A stretch of DNA of 64,000 nucleotides from Sulfurimicrobium sp031426915 (GCA_031426915.1 JASJPB010000013.1:223070-287069); one strand, 5' to 3'. Positions 1 to 9,742 are shown, counted from the stretch's first letter. Made by a program: numbers and translations. Notes: generated by a model from the sequence alone, not told the origin.

Positions 1-849
1 GCGATTGAAAATGCCCAGCGCAAAGTTGAAGCGCGCAACTTCGACATGCGCAAGCAGTTGCTGGAATACGACGATGTTGCCAACGACCAGCGCAAGGTCA
101 TCTATGCCCAGCGCAACGAACTGCTTGAGACGGAAGACATTTCCGACACCATCCGCGCCATGCGCGAGGATGTCCTCAGCCAGATATTCAGCCAGTACAT
201 CCCGCACCAGAGTATGGAAGAGCAGTGGGACGTGCCCGGCCTGGAAAAAGCCCTGTTCGGCGAACTTCAGCTTGCCGTTGCGGCGGAACAGTGGCTGGAA
301 CAGGACACCAAGCTGGGAGAGGAAGGTTTGCTGGCACGCATCATAGCGGCTGCTCATGCCCAGTACCAAAGCAAGCTGGAACAAGTGGGCGCGGAAGTAC
401 TGCATCATTTCGAACGCGCCATCATGCTGCAGAGCGTGGACACACATTGGCGCGAACACCTTGGAGCTCTCGACCACCTGCGCCAGGGCATTCATCTGCG
501 CGGTTATGCGCAAAAGAATCCGAAGCAGGAATACAAGCGCGAAGCGTTTGAACTGTTCTCGGCCATGCTGGAACGCATCAAGGCTGAAGTCACCCAGATC
601 ACCATGACGGTGCAGGTCAAGAGCGAGGAAGACGTTGCCGCGGTAGAAGAGCAGTTACCCGCACCTGACAACGTCCAGTACCACCACGCCGGCTACGATG
701 AGGCATTGAGCCAGGATCATGGCGATGCAGAGGACGGTGCTGAAAAGCACGAGCCATTCGTCCGCGCCGATGACAAGGTTGGCCGCAACGATCCCTGCCC
801 TTGCGGGTCAGGCAAGAAATACAAGCAGTGCCACGGTAAATTAAACTGA
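1..849 (+). CDS. secA: Preprotein translocase ATPase SecA, C-terminal part
   Basis: This is the C-terminal ~282 residues of SecA, the ATPase that drives proteins through SecYEG; the 5' end lies before the window. The frame is open from base 1 and begins within the conserved region around ARNFDMRKQLLEYDDV. The helical-scaffold segment follows (MLQSVDTHWREHLGALDHLRQGI). The last 22 residues are the zinc-binding SEC-C motif (CPCGSGKKYKQCHG), which in the family contacts SecB and phospholipid. The stop at 847-849 overlaps the stop of the convergent gene by 9 bp. No frameshift is visible in the part present. Confidence 0.97.
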   Translation, partial: AIENAQRKVEARNFDMRKQLLEYDDVANDQRKVIYAQRNELLETEDISDTIRAMREDVLSQIFSQYIPHQSMEEQWDVPGLEKALFGELQLAVAAEQWLEQDTKLGEEGLLARIIAAAHAQYQSKLEQVGAEVLHHFERAIMLQSVDTHWREHLGALDHLRQGIHLRGYAQKNPKQEYKREAFELFSAMLERIKAEVTQITMTVQVKSEEDVAAVEEQLPAPDNVQYHHAGYDEALSQDHGDAEDGAEKHEPFVRADDKVGRNDPCPCGSGKKYKQCHGKLN

Positions 850-3066
850 AACTTTAGGCGAGGGACGGCCAAGAAAATAACCTTGGCCGTGAGTGAAGCC
901 CAGAAGGTTTAGCTTTTCCAGTGTCTGCTCGGTTTCAATCCCCTCAGCGACCATACCGTAGCCAGCCTTGCGTATCATCATTGCCAAACTTTCCACTATC
1001 CCCCCCTGGCGTTCATCCTGCTCCAGGCTGCGGATCAGCGATATGTCGAACTTCACGATATCGACAGGCATATTGGCCAGATAGCCGAGGGAAGAGTAGC
1101 CGCTGCCAAAATCGTCCAGCGCAACCTTGAAACCCGCGGCACGTAACAGGTTAAGATTCGCCGATGCCTGCTGCAACTGGGTAATGAGCGCGGTTTCGGT
1201 GATTTCCACCACCAGTTTGTAATCCTTGAGAAAGGGTTCGAATCCCGCCAGCTTTTCCCTGACCTGGGGATGCACGATGGCCGGTCCTGAAATATTCAAG
1301 GATAGGCCGCTGCCCGCCGGGATCAGGCCCGCACGCAAATTCTCCAGGATTTTTCCCATCACGGCAAAATCCATCTCGGCCTCCAGGCGCCGCGCATCCA
1401 CCACCGGAAAAATCGCACTGGGCATGATCAATTCGCAATCACGGCGAATTCTGACCAAAGCTTCATAATAATCAATTTTGCGCGTGCTCAGATCAACCAC
1501 TGGCTGATAATGCATTTCCAGGCCGGCACCAGTGGCTATTGCCTCGAACACCGCGCTGGTAATCTGGTTCGAAAGCATGGCATTGCCATCGCGAGCCATG
1601 TCTTCGGTGTATGACGCAATCTTTCCATGTCCCGGCCGCTTGGCGAAATACATTGCCACATCAGCCTGTTTTTGCAGTGTCACCAGGTTTTCCGCATGGA
1701 TACCTTCCGCGTGGGACAGCCCGATGCTGATCCGAATCGGCTCCCTGATTCCCAATGCCGAGAAATCATGCTGATCCACCGCCTCAACGCAGCGTTTTGC
1801 CACATCCTGAACCGGGCCGACATCTGCATCCAGAAGCATGGCAGCAAATTCGTCCCCGCCAAGGCGATACAGGCGATCGCCCGTGCGCAAGGTACTTTGC
1901 AGGATATGGGCGATCGCCTGGATGACTTGATCACCGACCTGGTGGCCGTAAGTATCGTTTATGGGCTTGAAATGGTCACAATCGAACAGCATGAAGGACA
2001 CATCAATGCGATGACCGCTGGCAACCGAAAGCAGCATTTTCCAGTCGTCATCGAAACAGCGTCGGTTAAATACACCTGTCAGCGGGTCGCGGTGGGCCAT
2101 GGTCCACAACTCGGTATTTTTCTGGTCCAGGCTGGAGTGCATGGCTTCAAGCTGGCCCTGGTAATCGTTGAGCGAATTCCGCACTTTTTCCAATTCCCTG
2201 ACCGACAAACCGGCGCCGAGAGAATCAAGCATCAGACCGCCACTTCCCTGGCGCAGGTTATCTATGTGCCGTGACAGCCGCATCAGGGGCCTTGCCAACA
2301 GGCTGGATAATGCCACGTAGACCAGCCAGGACAGCAGCAAGACAACGAATGCGCTCTGGTACTGATAGCGGGTCAGGAACCCGAGCAGAGCCGACATTTC
2401 TTCATTGGGAATCACCTTGAAGACGATGCGGCTGGCCAGACCCGCCAGAATGGTCTCACCCTCGTGCAGCGACAAGGCAATGCTGGCCGGATCGGCATAA
2501 CGAAAATGCTGCACGCTTTGCAACGCGGACAACAAATCGATCTTGATCACGGCATAGCCGGAAACCTGGCTCCGTATCTCCACGTCCAGAATCGGAACGG
2601 TGAGATAGATAAAGTCGCGCCCTCCCTGCCTTGTGACCTCGCTTTGAGCCAACTTTGCCGCCACGCGCGGCATGCCGGCCTGGGGCTGCGCGGCCAGGGG
2701 ACGAGCCTGGCGATTGTAAAGTTCCACTGCCTTGACATAGGCGGGCAAAATACCCCCCTCCGCGACACGACTGTCGCGCCAGTAAATATAGTAGGAGGGA
2801 TCGCTCAACTGCTGGCGTGTTTCGTCCCAGCTCACCAGCGAATGGCCCATCTGCTCCATTTCCTTGTTCAATTGCACCACCGCCTGCGCAATTTCCGCGC
2901 TTGCTGCACGCTGACTGTTGCTTTCGATATCAGCCCGGGTGGAAGCGATTTTGTTCAGCATCAGCAAGCTGCTGACACTGAAAAGCAGGGTCACCGCCAC
3001 GATAAAGACAATAGCGTAGGTTTTAATCGAGAATGGCGAAAAGTGGCAACGCAAAAGGGAAATCAT
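841..3066 (-). CDS. CHASE4-GGDEF-EAL cyclic-di-GMP signalling protein
   Basis: A 741-residue membrane protein with a diguanylate cyclase and a phosphodiesterase domain in tandem. An N-terminal membrane segment (about 14-36) is followed by a CHASE4-like periplasmic region (about 40-220, with SWDETRQQLSDPSYYIYW) and a second membrane segment near 230-252. A GGDEF domain at about 325-485 keeps RLGGDEF. An EAL domain at about 500-735 keeps YEALVR, ITETALI, DDFGSGYSS, KFD and AEGIETEQ, so both activities look possible from sequence. The ATG follows the stop of the upstream hydrolase with no spacer, which suggests translational coupling. The input signal is unknown. Confidence 0.9.
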   Translation of the reverse strand: MISLLRCHFSPFSIKTYAIVFIVAVTLLFSVSSLLMLNKIASTRADIESNSQRAASAEIAQAVVQLNKEMEQMGHSLVSWDETRQQLSDPSYYIYWRDSRVAEGGILPAYVKAVELYNRQARPLAAQPQAGMPRVAAKLAQSEVTRQGGRDFIYLTVPILDVEIRSQVSGYAVIKIDLLSALQSVQHFRYADPASIALSLHEGETILAGLASRIVFKVIPNEEMSALLGFLTRYQYQSAFVVLLLSWLVYVALSSLLARPLMRLSRHIDNLRQGSGGLMLDSLGAGLSVRELEKVRNSLNDYQGQLEAMHSSLDQKNTELWTMAHRDPLTGVFNRRCFDDDWKMLLSVASGHRIDVSFMLFDCDHFKPINDTYGHQVGDQVIQAIAHILQSTLRTGDRLYRLGGDEFAAMLLDADVGPVQDVAKRCVEAVDQHDFSALGIREPIRISIGLSHAEGIHAENLVTLQKQADVAMYFAKRPGHGKIASYTEDMARDGNAMLSNQITSAVFEAIATGAGLEMHYQPVVDLSTRKIDYYEALVRIRRDCELIMPSAIFPVVDARRLEAEMDFAVMGKILENLRAGLIPAGSGLSLNISGPAIVHPQVREKLAGFEPFLKDYKLVVEITETALITQLQQASANLNLLRAAGFKVALDDFGSGYSSLGYLANMPVDIVKFDISLIRSLEQDERQGGIVESLAMMIRKAGYGMVAEGIETEQTLEKLNLLGFTHGQGYFLGRPSPKVSV

Positions 3067-3936
3067 CTAGTGAGGCTTACTTTTAAGAATTCCAATGACC
3101 CGGTCAGAGAGTTCGAATTCATGTTCGCCATCGAAAAAATGCCCAGCCCCTTGTATCAGGTGAACCGGTGCACGCCCATGCATGAGCTGCGCCTGCCAGC
3201 CGGGAGGGAGCACCTGATCTTTGCTGCCAAGCACGACATCCACTGGCACATTGATCTTGCCCAGCCGGCCCATGATGAACTCCCCCGTCCAGTCGGCATA
3301 GGAAAGGTAAGCGGGCAGCGCGGCGACATAATTGTTCTTGCAATAAGCGATGGTGAAGCGGCGCAGGGACGGCGCCGCCTGGCCTGGTGCGTGGGATTTT
3401 TCAGAACGCACCTTGCGATATTGCTCGGCATCCACATAAATGGGCACAATACTGGCCAGAATGGCGCGCTCCACTGCAGCATTCGGAGCGCCTGAAAGAT
3501 AAGCCAGAACATCCTTGCCGCCGCTACTATGACCAATCAGGACGATTTTTTTATAGCCATGGCTGCCAAGCCAGTTCACCCAGTAAGCAATCTCCTGCAC
3601 ATCGTGCTGCAGGGTGTGCTTGTGCACCGCTTCACATGACAGGCTTTTGTTGCGACGGCTGATTCCCAGAGAGAGTGTCGGCACCAGAATCGGGTAACCC
3701 GCGTCAGCCAGCGCATCCGCAAGGCGGTTCATGGGGGGCGAATTGCGCGTCTGCAAAAAACCATGCAGTAGCAGTACGGCGGGGAAACCGGGTTTCCCCG
3801 CGCGATAATCAGCCACACCGATCAGGCCGGAAGAAAAATTGATTTCCACAGTATCAGCCTGGGCGGCGACAGAGACCAGGAAGGCAGCCAGCAATAACAA
3901 ACCCGCAACACCGCGCGTGAGCTTCAACGCTTGCAT
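3067..3936 (-). CDS. Exported alpha/beta hydrolase
   Basis: A 289-residue predicted secreted hydrolase. A longer frame reaches 3999, but the ATG at 3936 is preceded by GGGAGG at 7-nt spacing and starts a clean signal peptide (MQALKLTRGVAGLLLLAAFL..AQA). The nucleophile elbow is GHSSGG, the oxyanion segment LLLHGFLQ, and the probable acid and base are D in GSKDQVLPP and H in GAGHFFDG. Substrate is not predictable. It is immediately upstream of the CHASE4-GGDEF-EAL gene in one transcription unit, so a link to that sensor is possible but unproven. Confidence 0.8.
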   Translation of the reverse strand: MQALKLTRGVAGLLLLAAFLVSVAAQADTVEINFSSGLIGVADYRAGKPGFPAVLLLHGFLQTRNSPPMNRLADALADAGYPILVPTLSLGISRRNKSLSCEAVHKHTLQHDVQEIAYWVNWLGSHGYKKIVLIGHSSGGKDVLAYLSGAPNAAVERAILASIVPIYVDAEQYRKVRSEKSHAPGQAAPSLRRFTIAYCKNNYVAALPAYLSYADWTGEFIMGRLGKINVPVDVVLGSKDQVLPPGWQAQLMHGRAPVHLIQGAGHFFDGEHEFELSDRVIGILKSKPH

Positions 3937-4071
3937 CAATCGCCTCCCAATCCGGCCCCATTTCAATGGTTGATTGTATAGCGGCAAGCATGACATCAAA
4001 AGAAAATCTTGCCCTCGCTGCAGGCATGGTGATTCGGGGTAAAATCACCCAACCAAGCCTGAGGAGTCATC

Positions 4072-4641
4072 ATGAATCAAGCCCTATCCCCTGCAATAAT
4101 TGGCCTGGTCACTGTCAGCGACCGTGCATTCCAAGGAGTATACGAGGATCAGGGCATCCCTGCCCTGCGTGCCTGGCTGGAGGCAACCCTTGCCACCCCG
4201 CACCGGGTTATCACGCGCCTGATTCCGGACGAACAGGAACAAATCGAGGCCACCCTGAAAGAGCTGGTGGACCAGGAGGGCTGCTGTCTGGTACTTACCA
4301 CAGGCGGCACCGGGCCTGCTCCGCGCGATGTCACCCCGGAGGCCACGCTTGCCGTAGCGGACCGGGTGCTGGATGGTTTCGGCGAACAAATGCGCGCAGT
4401 CAGCCTGAAATATGTGCCGACAGCAATTCTGTCGCGCCAGGTGGGCGTGATCCGCAAGCAGACACTGATTATCAATCTGCCAGGGCAACCCAAGGCAATC
4501 AAAGAAACACTGGATGGTGTCTTTTCTGCCATACCCTACTGCATAGACCTGATTGGCGGCCCCTACCTGGAGACAAGACCTGAAACTGTTTCAGTCTTTC
4601 GCCCTAAATCAGCCCAGCTCCTGAAACAGCAAAATGCCTGA
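4072..4641 (+). CDS. mog: Molybdopterin adenylyltransferase (MogA family)
   Basis: A 189-residue MogA/MoaB-fold protein expected to adenylylate molybdopterin before molybdenum insertion. The signature loop TTGGTGPAPRDVTPEAT lies at about residues 80-97, and the C-terminal segment with NLPGQPKAIKETL is typical of the family. Length is usual for MogA. The ATG has GAGGAG 6-7 nt upstream. The gene stands alone, with the hydrolase gene divergent from it and an unknown gene downstream on the same strand. Confidence 0.9.
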   Translation: MNQALSPAIIGLVTVSDRAFQGVYEDQGIPALRAWLEATLATPHRVITRLIPDEQEQIEATLKELVDQEGCCLVLTTGGTGPAPRDVTPEATLAVADRVLDGFGEQMRAVSLKYVPTAILSRQVGVIRKQTLIINLPGQPKAIKETLDGVFSAIPYCIDLIGGPYLETRPETVSVFRPKSAQLLKQQNA

Positions 4642-4725
4642 CCGGTATTATGTCATTTGCATCATCTGACTTAAGGCGTTATCATTGGATGCTTAACATC
4701 GAAGTAACTCTCATCAGAGGACCGA

Positions 4726-6330
4726 ATGTTTGATTTCAAAGGGTTGATCAGCGCCCTGTTGCGCAAGAAAGATGGAGAGCCCGTCGGCGACCTGAAATCC
4801 GCAACAATCTGGGTGCAGGAACTGCCGCAAAGCGATATTCACCTGGCGCAACAGGAAATTGTCAAGACACTGGGCAGTCTCACCAAGAACACCGCTATTT
4901 CACTCAAGGAGCGTATCCGGGTAATGCTTTACCTGGATGAGAAGGCCCGTTCCCTGCAAGAAACATTGTGCCGCGAATATCTAGCCGCGATAGATGATCG
5001 ACGCTCCGCCGCGCGTCAGCAACTCCCGACCATCCTGTTGTTCTGGGAAGAAATGGCCGCGGGCTACCAACTGTGCATACGCGAATTCGCCAGCAATCCG
5101 GGCAGCAAGAAGATTCGCGAACAATTACCCCTCTTGACCGCCAAGGCGATGCACTACTGCGCCATGCAGACCAAATGGAGCCATATCCGCTACATGCCCG
5201 TGGAGCCCTCGGTTTGGCGCCACCTGCACCGACTGTACCAGTTTTCCGAGCTTGAGAATTTCGACCGCGCCCCGGTTCGGCTCTATCCGCAACAGGATGA
5301 CACCACCTGCGCCAGCGAATACATGCAGGCAATGATGCTCTATCTCGCCAATCCGGCCAGTTTGCTCCCCGCCCAGATCGAGATGGTGGACTTCTGGCTT
5401 GACAGCTGGTCCAAGAGCCTGGTGATCGAGGCTGATTTCCGCCCCCATCGACAGCTTTACGCCGTCAACCTGGGCGATTCAAAACCCGCGCGCAAGCTGC
5501 GCCGTAACATGCTGGGCGAGAAATACCGCTATTGGGGCGTGGGGCTGCTCCAGGTCACCATCGCCAAGGTTGTGGAACAACTGAAACAGGGAGAACTGCC
5601 GGTGCGACTTAAATTGGGGGAGGAATGCCGTCTTCCCGCCTGTCTCGAACTGATAGAGGAAATCGCCCAGCGTTGGGCGGGGCACAGCACGGTCCGCAAG
5701 CACGAAAGAACCCCGGCGGAAAAATCCCTTCTGGTTGTGCAAGGCCTGGGGAACATCGTGGCTCAGCTGCATGGGGGCAAACGAACTGGCCTGGCCGCGA
5801 CTTATGACAGCCGGGACAGCGACAACGGAAACCGGCCGACACCCAAACCAAGCGGAGAAGCCGAGCTGTTCGAAAACACCGCACAGCAGTGGCAAGTGGA
5901 AAATGAGTCCCTGAGCGGCTACGGCGTGACATTCAATCGCAACCGTGCCGGGCAGCTAAAAATCGGCACTCTGGTCAGTCTCAAGGCGGAAACAGCCAAG
6001 CATCTCGCGATTGGAATCGTGCGCCGCATCATCAACGACAGCCCGGGACTGGTACATGCCGGCATCCAGACCCTGACCCAGACCCCGGTTGCGGTGGAAC
6101 TGCACCCATTACCGAACGAGAGTGGTAAAGCCGCCAGCGCCATTTATCTTCCCGAACTCCCCAAACTGCTGATGGGTCGCAGCCTGCTGCTGGCGGATGA
6201 ATACTATTCCCCGGGTAAGCTGCTACAGCTCAAGGCGCAAGGGAAGAGCTACACCATCCGGCTTCAACCCGCCGTGGAACGCGGCGCGGATTATATCCGG
6301 GCCGGCTTCGATGTGGTGGCAAAAGGGTGA
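4726..6330 (+). CDS. Conserved protein of unknown function, paralogue of the 7001-8716 gene
   Basis: A 534-residue protein I do not recognise. It is a paralogue of the product of the convergent gene at 7001-8716: both begin MxDF, share L(K)SATIWVQELP/LKAATVWMHELP, the segment IEMVDFWLDSW/IEMVDLWLDSW, the segment LGEECRLPACLE/LGEDCRLPACLE and a C-terminal NES..G(Y/F)G block. No signal peptide or membrane segment is visible, so a cytoplasmic location is likely. The NESLSG segment fits the (D/N)xSxxG half of a PilZ c-di-GMP-binding motif, but I see no clear RxxxR partner, so a PilZ-like C-terminal barrel is only a guess. The start has AGAGGA upstream. The next gene begins 10 bp downstream. Confidence 0.75.
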   Translation: MFDFKGLISALLRKKDGEPVGDLKSATIWVQELPQSDIHLAQQEIVKTLGSLTKNTAISLKERIRVMLYLDEKARSLQETLCREYLAAIDDRRSAARQQLPTILLFWEEMAAGYQLCIREFASNPGSKKIREQLPLLTAKAMHYCAMQTKWSHIRYMPVEPSVWRHLHRLYQFSELENFDRAPVRLYPQQDDTTCASEYMQAMMLYLANPASLLPAQIEMVDFWLDSWSKSLVIEADFRPHRQLYAVNLGDSKPARKLRRNMLGEKYRYWGVGLLQVTIAKVVEQLKQGELPVRLKLGEECRLPACLELIEEIAQRWAGHSTVRKHERTPAEKSLLVVQGLGNIVAQLHGGKRTGLAATYDSRDSDNGNRPTPKPSGEAELFENTAQQWQVENESLSGYGVTFNRNRAGQLKIGTLVSLKAETAKHLAIGIVRRIINDSPGLVHAGIQTLTQTPVAVELHPLPNESGKAASAIYLPELPKLLMGRSLLLADEYYSPGKLLQLKAQGKSYTIRLQPAVERGADYIRAGFDVVAKG

Positions 6331-6340
6331 TACCAGGCTA

Positions 6341-6997
6341 ATGAATACGCTCGAAATAGTAACCGGCAACGAGCCTGGCTGTGCCGTGATCTGGCTCCAC
6401 GGACTGGGTGCCGATGGCCACGACTTTGCGCCCATAGTGCCGGAACTCGGCTTGCCGCCCTCCCTGAGAGCACGCTTCGTATTCCCCCACGCACCGGCCA
6501 TGCCCGTGACGATCAACGGTGGCTACGTCATGCCGGCCTGGTATGACGTAAGAAGCCAGGATTTATGCCAGGAAGAGGACTCCGAGGGTATTCGCATCTC
6601 GCAGCAGGCGGTCGAAGCCCTGATCCAGCGCGAAATTTCACGCGGTATCGAACCCGCGCATATCGTCCTGGCCGGCTTCTCTCAGGGTGGCGCAATCGCG
6701 CTCCACACCGGCCTGCGATTCTGCGCGCCACTGGCCGGGGTGCTGGCTCTTTCAAGCTACCTGCCACTGCCTCAGGACCTCGCTGCCGAGGCCAGTCCCG
6801 CCAACACCGCAGTCCCGATATTCATGGCTCACGGTATAGCCGACAATGTCATTTCCTGTGGCCAGGGATCCGCAACGCGTGATTTTTTGATTGAACGGGG
6901 TTATGCGGTGGAATGGCGCGAATACCCCATGTCCCATTCCGTGTGTGCGGCGGAAATCGCCGACATCGGAGCATGGCTGGCGAAAGTCCTGACCTAG
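6341..6997 (+). CDS. Phospholipase/carboxylesterase family hydrolase
   Basis: A 218-residue cytosolic alpha/beta hydrolase of the Pseudomonas EstB / acyl-protein thioesterase family. It shows the oxyanion region VIWLHGLGADGHDF, the nucleophile elbow GFSQGG (Ser about 114), and probable Asp and His in HGIADNVI and YPMSHSVC. The open frame extends upstream to 6197 inside the preceding gene, but homology begins at the ATG at 6341, ten bases after that gene stops. It is embedded between two paralogous genes of unknown function, and the downstream one converges with a 3-bp gap. Physiological substrate unknown. Confidence 0.88.
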   Translation: MNTLEIVTGNEPGCAVIWLHGLGADGHDFAPIVPELGLPPSLRARFVFPHAPAMPVTINGGYVMPAWYDVRSQDLCQEEDSEGIRISQQAVEALIQREISRGIEPAHIVLAGFSQGGAIALHTGLRFCAPLAGVLALSSYLPLPQDLAAEASPANTAVPIFMAHGIADNVISCGQGSATRDFLIERGYAVEWREYPMSHSVCAAEIADIGAWLAKVLT

Positions 6998-7000
6998 AAC

Positions 7001-8716
7001 TCAAGCGTTCTTGCGCAGTATTTCGAAACTCGCCCGCAGCCAGTCGTCGCCCTTTTCGATCACTCTTCCCAGAGCAATCGAGTAACTACGGCTTCGGGCG
7101 CTCAAATCGAAGTGACGGCCCGGCGCGTATTCCACGCTATCCAGAAGCAGACTCACACCGGTTTTGTCATCCTCGGTTGCAGGCAGGTAAAGGGCGTTTA
7201 CCGGCATCACGATATCCACCGCATCCACACCGTTGACGGTATAACCACTATGACGAGGTTTCGACGCTTTGAGCGTCACGGTCACCGGATTCTGCGACAA
7301 CACTTCGATGCCCACATTACGCTGCCCGGATTCCAGCAAGCTAAGCCGCCGAATGACGCCGATTACCCAGTGGTGACTGCGCTCCGGCTTCAGCCCCATG
7401 AGCTTTCCCAGTCGTATCCAGTCGTTGTGCACCGCATCGACCGTGGCTCCGAAACCTTTTTCGCTCTCGTTCTCCATCAACCAGCGCTCATGATGGGCAA
7501 CCTGCTGTGAAGTTTGACCCTGGCGGTTCTGAGCGCCGGATTGATTGGCCTTGCTTTGCGTGCGCTGTGTCACAAAGCCGTAAAGGCGCACATCCAGCAT
7601 CTCGTCATAGCTCAGCTTGAGCTTTTGCTCTTCTTCCTGTTGTTTGGGAGAAAGCGCTTCGTTGTCCTGTTTTACCAGGCCGCAAATTTCACGAAACTCC
7701 TTCACCACATCGATCAGTTTCACTTTGGCAACACGCTCGTGCCTGCGGTGTATGCGTTCACTGGAGGCAGACCACTGCTGGGTGACCCGTTCGATGAACT
7801 CAAGACAAGCGGGGAGGCGACAATCCTCGCCAAGCCCGAGTTTGGCCGGAACCCCACCGTGTTTCAGCGCCTCCTTCGTACCATCCACCAAAGCCAGCAA
7901 CTGGCCCGCCCCCCAATAACGTGTCATGCCATCGCCAGCTTGCTTGCGGATCCGGCGCGGACCCTTTTCGCCACCAAGATTGACGCTGAAGACATGGCGC
8001 TCTGGATCGAAAGCCTTTTCCAGCCTTAGGGCGGAAGCCCAGGAATCAAGCCACAAATCGACCATCTCGATTTGTTTCGGGAATAAATTATTGGTATTGA
8101 GCACATCCAGGCTCAAGAGCTGGAGATATTCTTCACTGCAACTCGTCTCGCGTGGGCACTTGGGATAGAGGTGCAGGGATTTGCGGTCGAATTCCTCGTA
8201 CTCGGCCAGGTGATAGAGATTGTGGACATGTTTCCACAACTTGACGCCAATTGCCTCATAGCGGAAATAGCGCCACTTGGCCTGCATCGCAAAATGGCGA
8301 ATGGCGCGCGCGGTAATAAGGGAAATGTCATGGCGGATCTGACTGTTACTGGGGTCCCCCACGTATGACATGATGAAGATATGGTAACCACGCGCCATTT
8401 GCCAGTTAAAAGCGAACACCGCGTTCCACAAGCGGCTTTCGATCTGGCGTGACATGCGCGGATTGAGCAGATATTGCTGGGTCAGGTTATGTTGCAACTC
8501 CTGAGCACCCTCATCAATATGCATCAGGACTTGCAGGCGATCTTTGTCAGGGGGCGCGGCTTTGTCATTGAACTCATTTAGCGCCGCTACGATCTTCTCG
8601 TGCGCGGAAAACGTGTCGCCCATGGGCAACTCATGCATCCACACCGTGGCCGCCTTGAGATTACCCAAGGGGTCATTGATCGGTTTTTTTCGGCCAAAAG
8701 GCAGAAAATCAAGCAT
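7001..8716 (-). CDS. Conserved protein of unknown function, paralogue of the 4726-6330 gene
   Basis: A 571-residue soluble protein, somewhat longer than its paralogue at 4726-6330. The two share blocks along most of their length: the N-terminal LKAATVWMHELP, IEMVDLWLDSW near residue 215, LGEDCRLPACLEFIE near 295, and a C-terminal MENESEKGFGATV near 420 followed by GKLMGLKPERSHHWVIGVIRRL. A Gln/Lys-rich linker at about 345-410 has no counterpart in the shorter copy. The NESEKG hexamer also fits (D/N)xSxxG of PilZ proteins, which is weak evidence for nucleotide binding. I cannot assign a function. Confidence 0.75.
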   Translation of the reverse strand: MLDFLPFGRKKPINDPLGNLKAATVWMHELPMGDTFSAHEKIVAALNEFNDKAAPPDKDRLQVLMHIDEGAQELQHNLTQQYLLNPRMSRQIESRLWNAVFAFNWQMARGYHIFIMSYVGDPSNSQIRHDISLITARAIRHFAMQAKWRYFRYEAIGVKLWKHVHNLYHLAEYEEFDRKSLHLYPKCPRETSCSEEYLQLLSLDVLNTNNLFPKQIEMVDLWLDSWASALRLEKAFDPERHVFSVNLGGEKGPRRIRKQAGDGMTRYWGAGQLLALVDGTKEALKHGGVPAKLGLGEDCRLPACLEFIERVTQQWSASSERIHRRHERVAKVKLIDVVKEFREICGLVKQDNEALSPKQQEEEQKLKLSYDEMLDVRLYGFVTQRTQSKANQSGAQNRQGQTSQQVAHHERWLMENESEKGFGATVDAVHNDWIRLGKLMGLKPERSHHWVIGVIRRLSLLESGQRNVGIEVLSQNPVTVTLKASKPRHSGYTVNGVDAVDIVMPVNALYLPATEDDKTGVSLLLDSVEYAPGRHFDLSARSRSYSIALGRVIEKGDDWLRASFEILRKNA

Positions 8717-8830
8717 TCAAGCGTTCCTGAAAAGAGAAGAAGGGCCTAGAAACCGAGCAATTTTCATTCCAACAATCAGAAACTTAACGCAACAATGCCC
8801 CGTGTCACGCCGTTGGCATTACAAATACCG

Positions 8831-9262
8831 TCAACCGGCCCTGGCACCCACTTCCAACGTCCGCACACTAGCTGCCAGTTTGTCCAGCACACCGTTAACG
8901 TATTTATAGCCGTCCGTTCCGCCATAGCACTTGGCAAGCTCGATGGCTTCGTTGATTATTACACGGTAAGGAATTTCAAGATGATGCACGAACTCGTAGG
9001 TTGCCAGCAATAGAATGGCGCGCTCCACCGGGCTTAATTCCTGCAGCGGGCGGTCGAGGCAGGGCTGAATCCGGCTTTCCAGATTGGCGGCATCTCCGAT
9101 CGAGCCCCGCAGCATGGCGACAAAGTGTTCATCGTCAATTTTTGCAAAATCTTCATGCTCTCTCAGTTGAGCTTCGATCGCCTCCACCGGATCGCCGGTC
9201 AACTGGCGCTGATAGAGTCCCTGCAGCGCGAATTCTCGCGCTTTGCGGCGATTTTTCTTCAT
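8831..9262 (-). CDS. nusB: Transcription antitermination factor NusB
   Basis: A 143-residue NusB, which binds boxA RNA with NusE/S10 in rRNA antitermination. The N-terminal RRKAREFALQGLYQRQL and C-terminal YRVIINEAIELAKCYGGTDGYKYVNGVLDKLA blocks are diagnostic. The start overlaps the ribH stop by 4 bp (ATGA), giving the common ribH-nusB coupling. It is the last gene of the glyA-nrdR-rib operon. Confidence 0.96.
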   Translation of the reverse strand: MKKNRRKAREFALQGLYQRQLTGDPVEAIEAQLREHEDFAKIDDEHFVAMLRGSIGDAANLESRIQPCLDRPLQELSPVERAILLLATYEFVHHLEIPYRVIINEAIELAKCYGGTDGYKYVNGVLDKLAASVRTLEVGARAG

Positions 9263-9729
9263 TTTATCTTCTTCAGCAAGTTGACCATCTCGATCACCAC
9301 GCGTGCCGCATCTGCGCCCTTCTCGGCCATCCGGACCAGGGCCTGCTCGTCGTTTTCGGTGGTGAGAATGGCGTTGGCGATGGGCATGCCGCTATCCAGC
9401 ATGACGCGGGTGACACCATTGCCGGATTCGTTCGCCACCAGCTCGAAGTGGTAGGTCTCGCCGCGGACTACCGCGCCGAGTGCCACCAGTGCATCGAACT
9501 TTCCACTGTTAGCCATTTTTTGCAGGGCCAGCGGAATTTCCAGCGCGCCCGGCACGGTCGCGAGAAAAATGTCGTCCTTGGCCACTTCGCACTTGAGCAG
9601 CTCGGTCACGCAGGCTCCCAGCAGCCCCTCGCAGATGTCAATATTGAACCGGCTCATGGCGATGCCGACCTTGAGACCGGAACCATTCAGATCCGGGTGG
9701 CACTCGGGTAGTTTGTTGGAGATTCCCAT
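9259..9729 (-). CDS. ribH: 6,7-dimethyl-8-ribityllumazine synthase
   Basis: A 156-residue lumazine synthase, which joins the ribityl-aminopyrimidine with dihydroxybutanone phosphate in the penultimate step of riboflavin synthesis. The substrate-site segments VPGALEIPLALQKMA, ALGAVVRGETYHFELV and GNGVTRVMLDSGMPIANAIL are all present. Length is normal. It lies 13 bp after ribBX and overlaps nusB by 4 bp. Confidence 0.96.
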   Translation of the reverse strand: MGISNKLPECHPDLNGSGLKVGIAMSRFNIDICEGLLGACVTELLKCEVAKDDIFLATVPGALEIPLALQKMANSGKFDALVALGAVVRGETYHFELVANESGNGVTRVMLDSGMPIANAILTTENDEQALVRMAEKGADAARVVIEMVNLLKKIK

Positions 9730-9742
9730 ATTTGTTTTCCTC

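Noticed and set aside
1627..2274. Long plus-strand frame opposite the GGDEF-EAL gene
   Set aside because: It is antisense to well-conserved GGDEF coding sequence and has no domain of its own.
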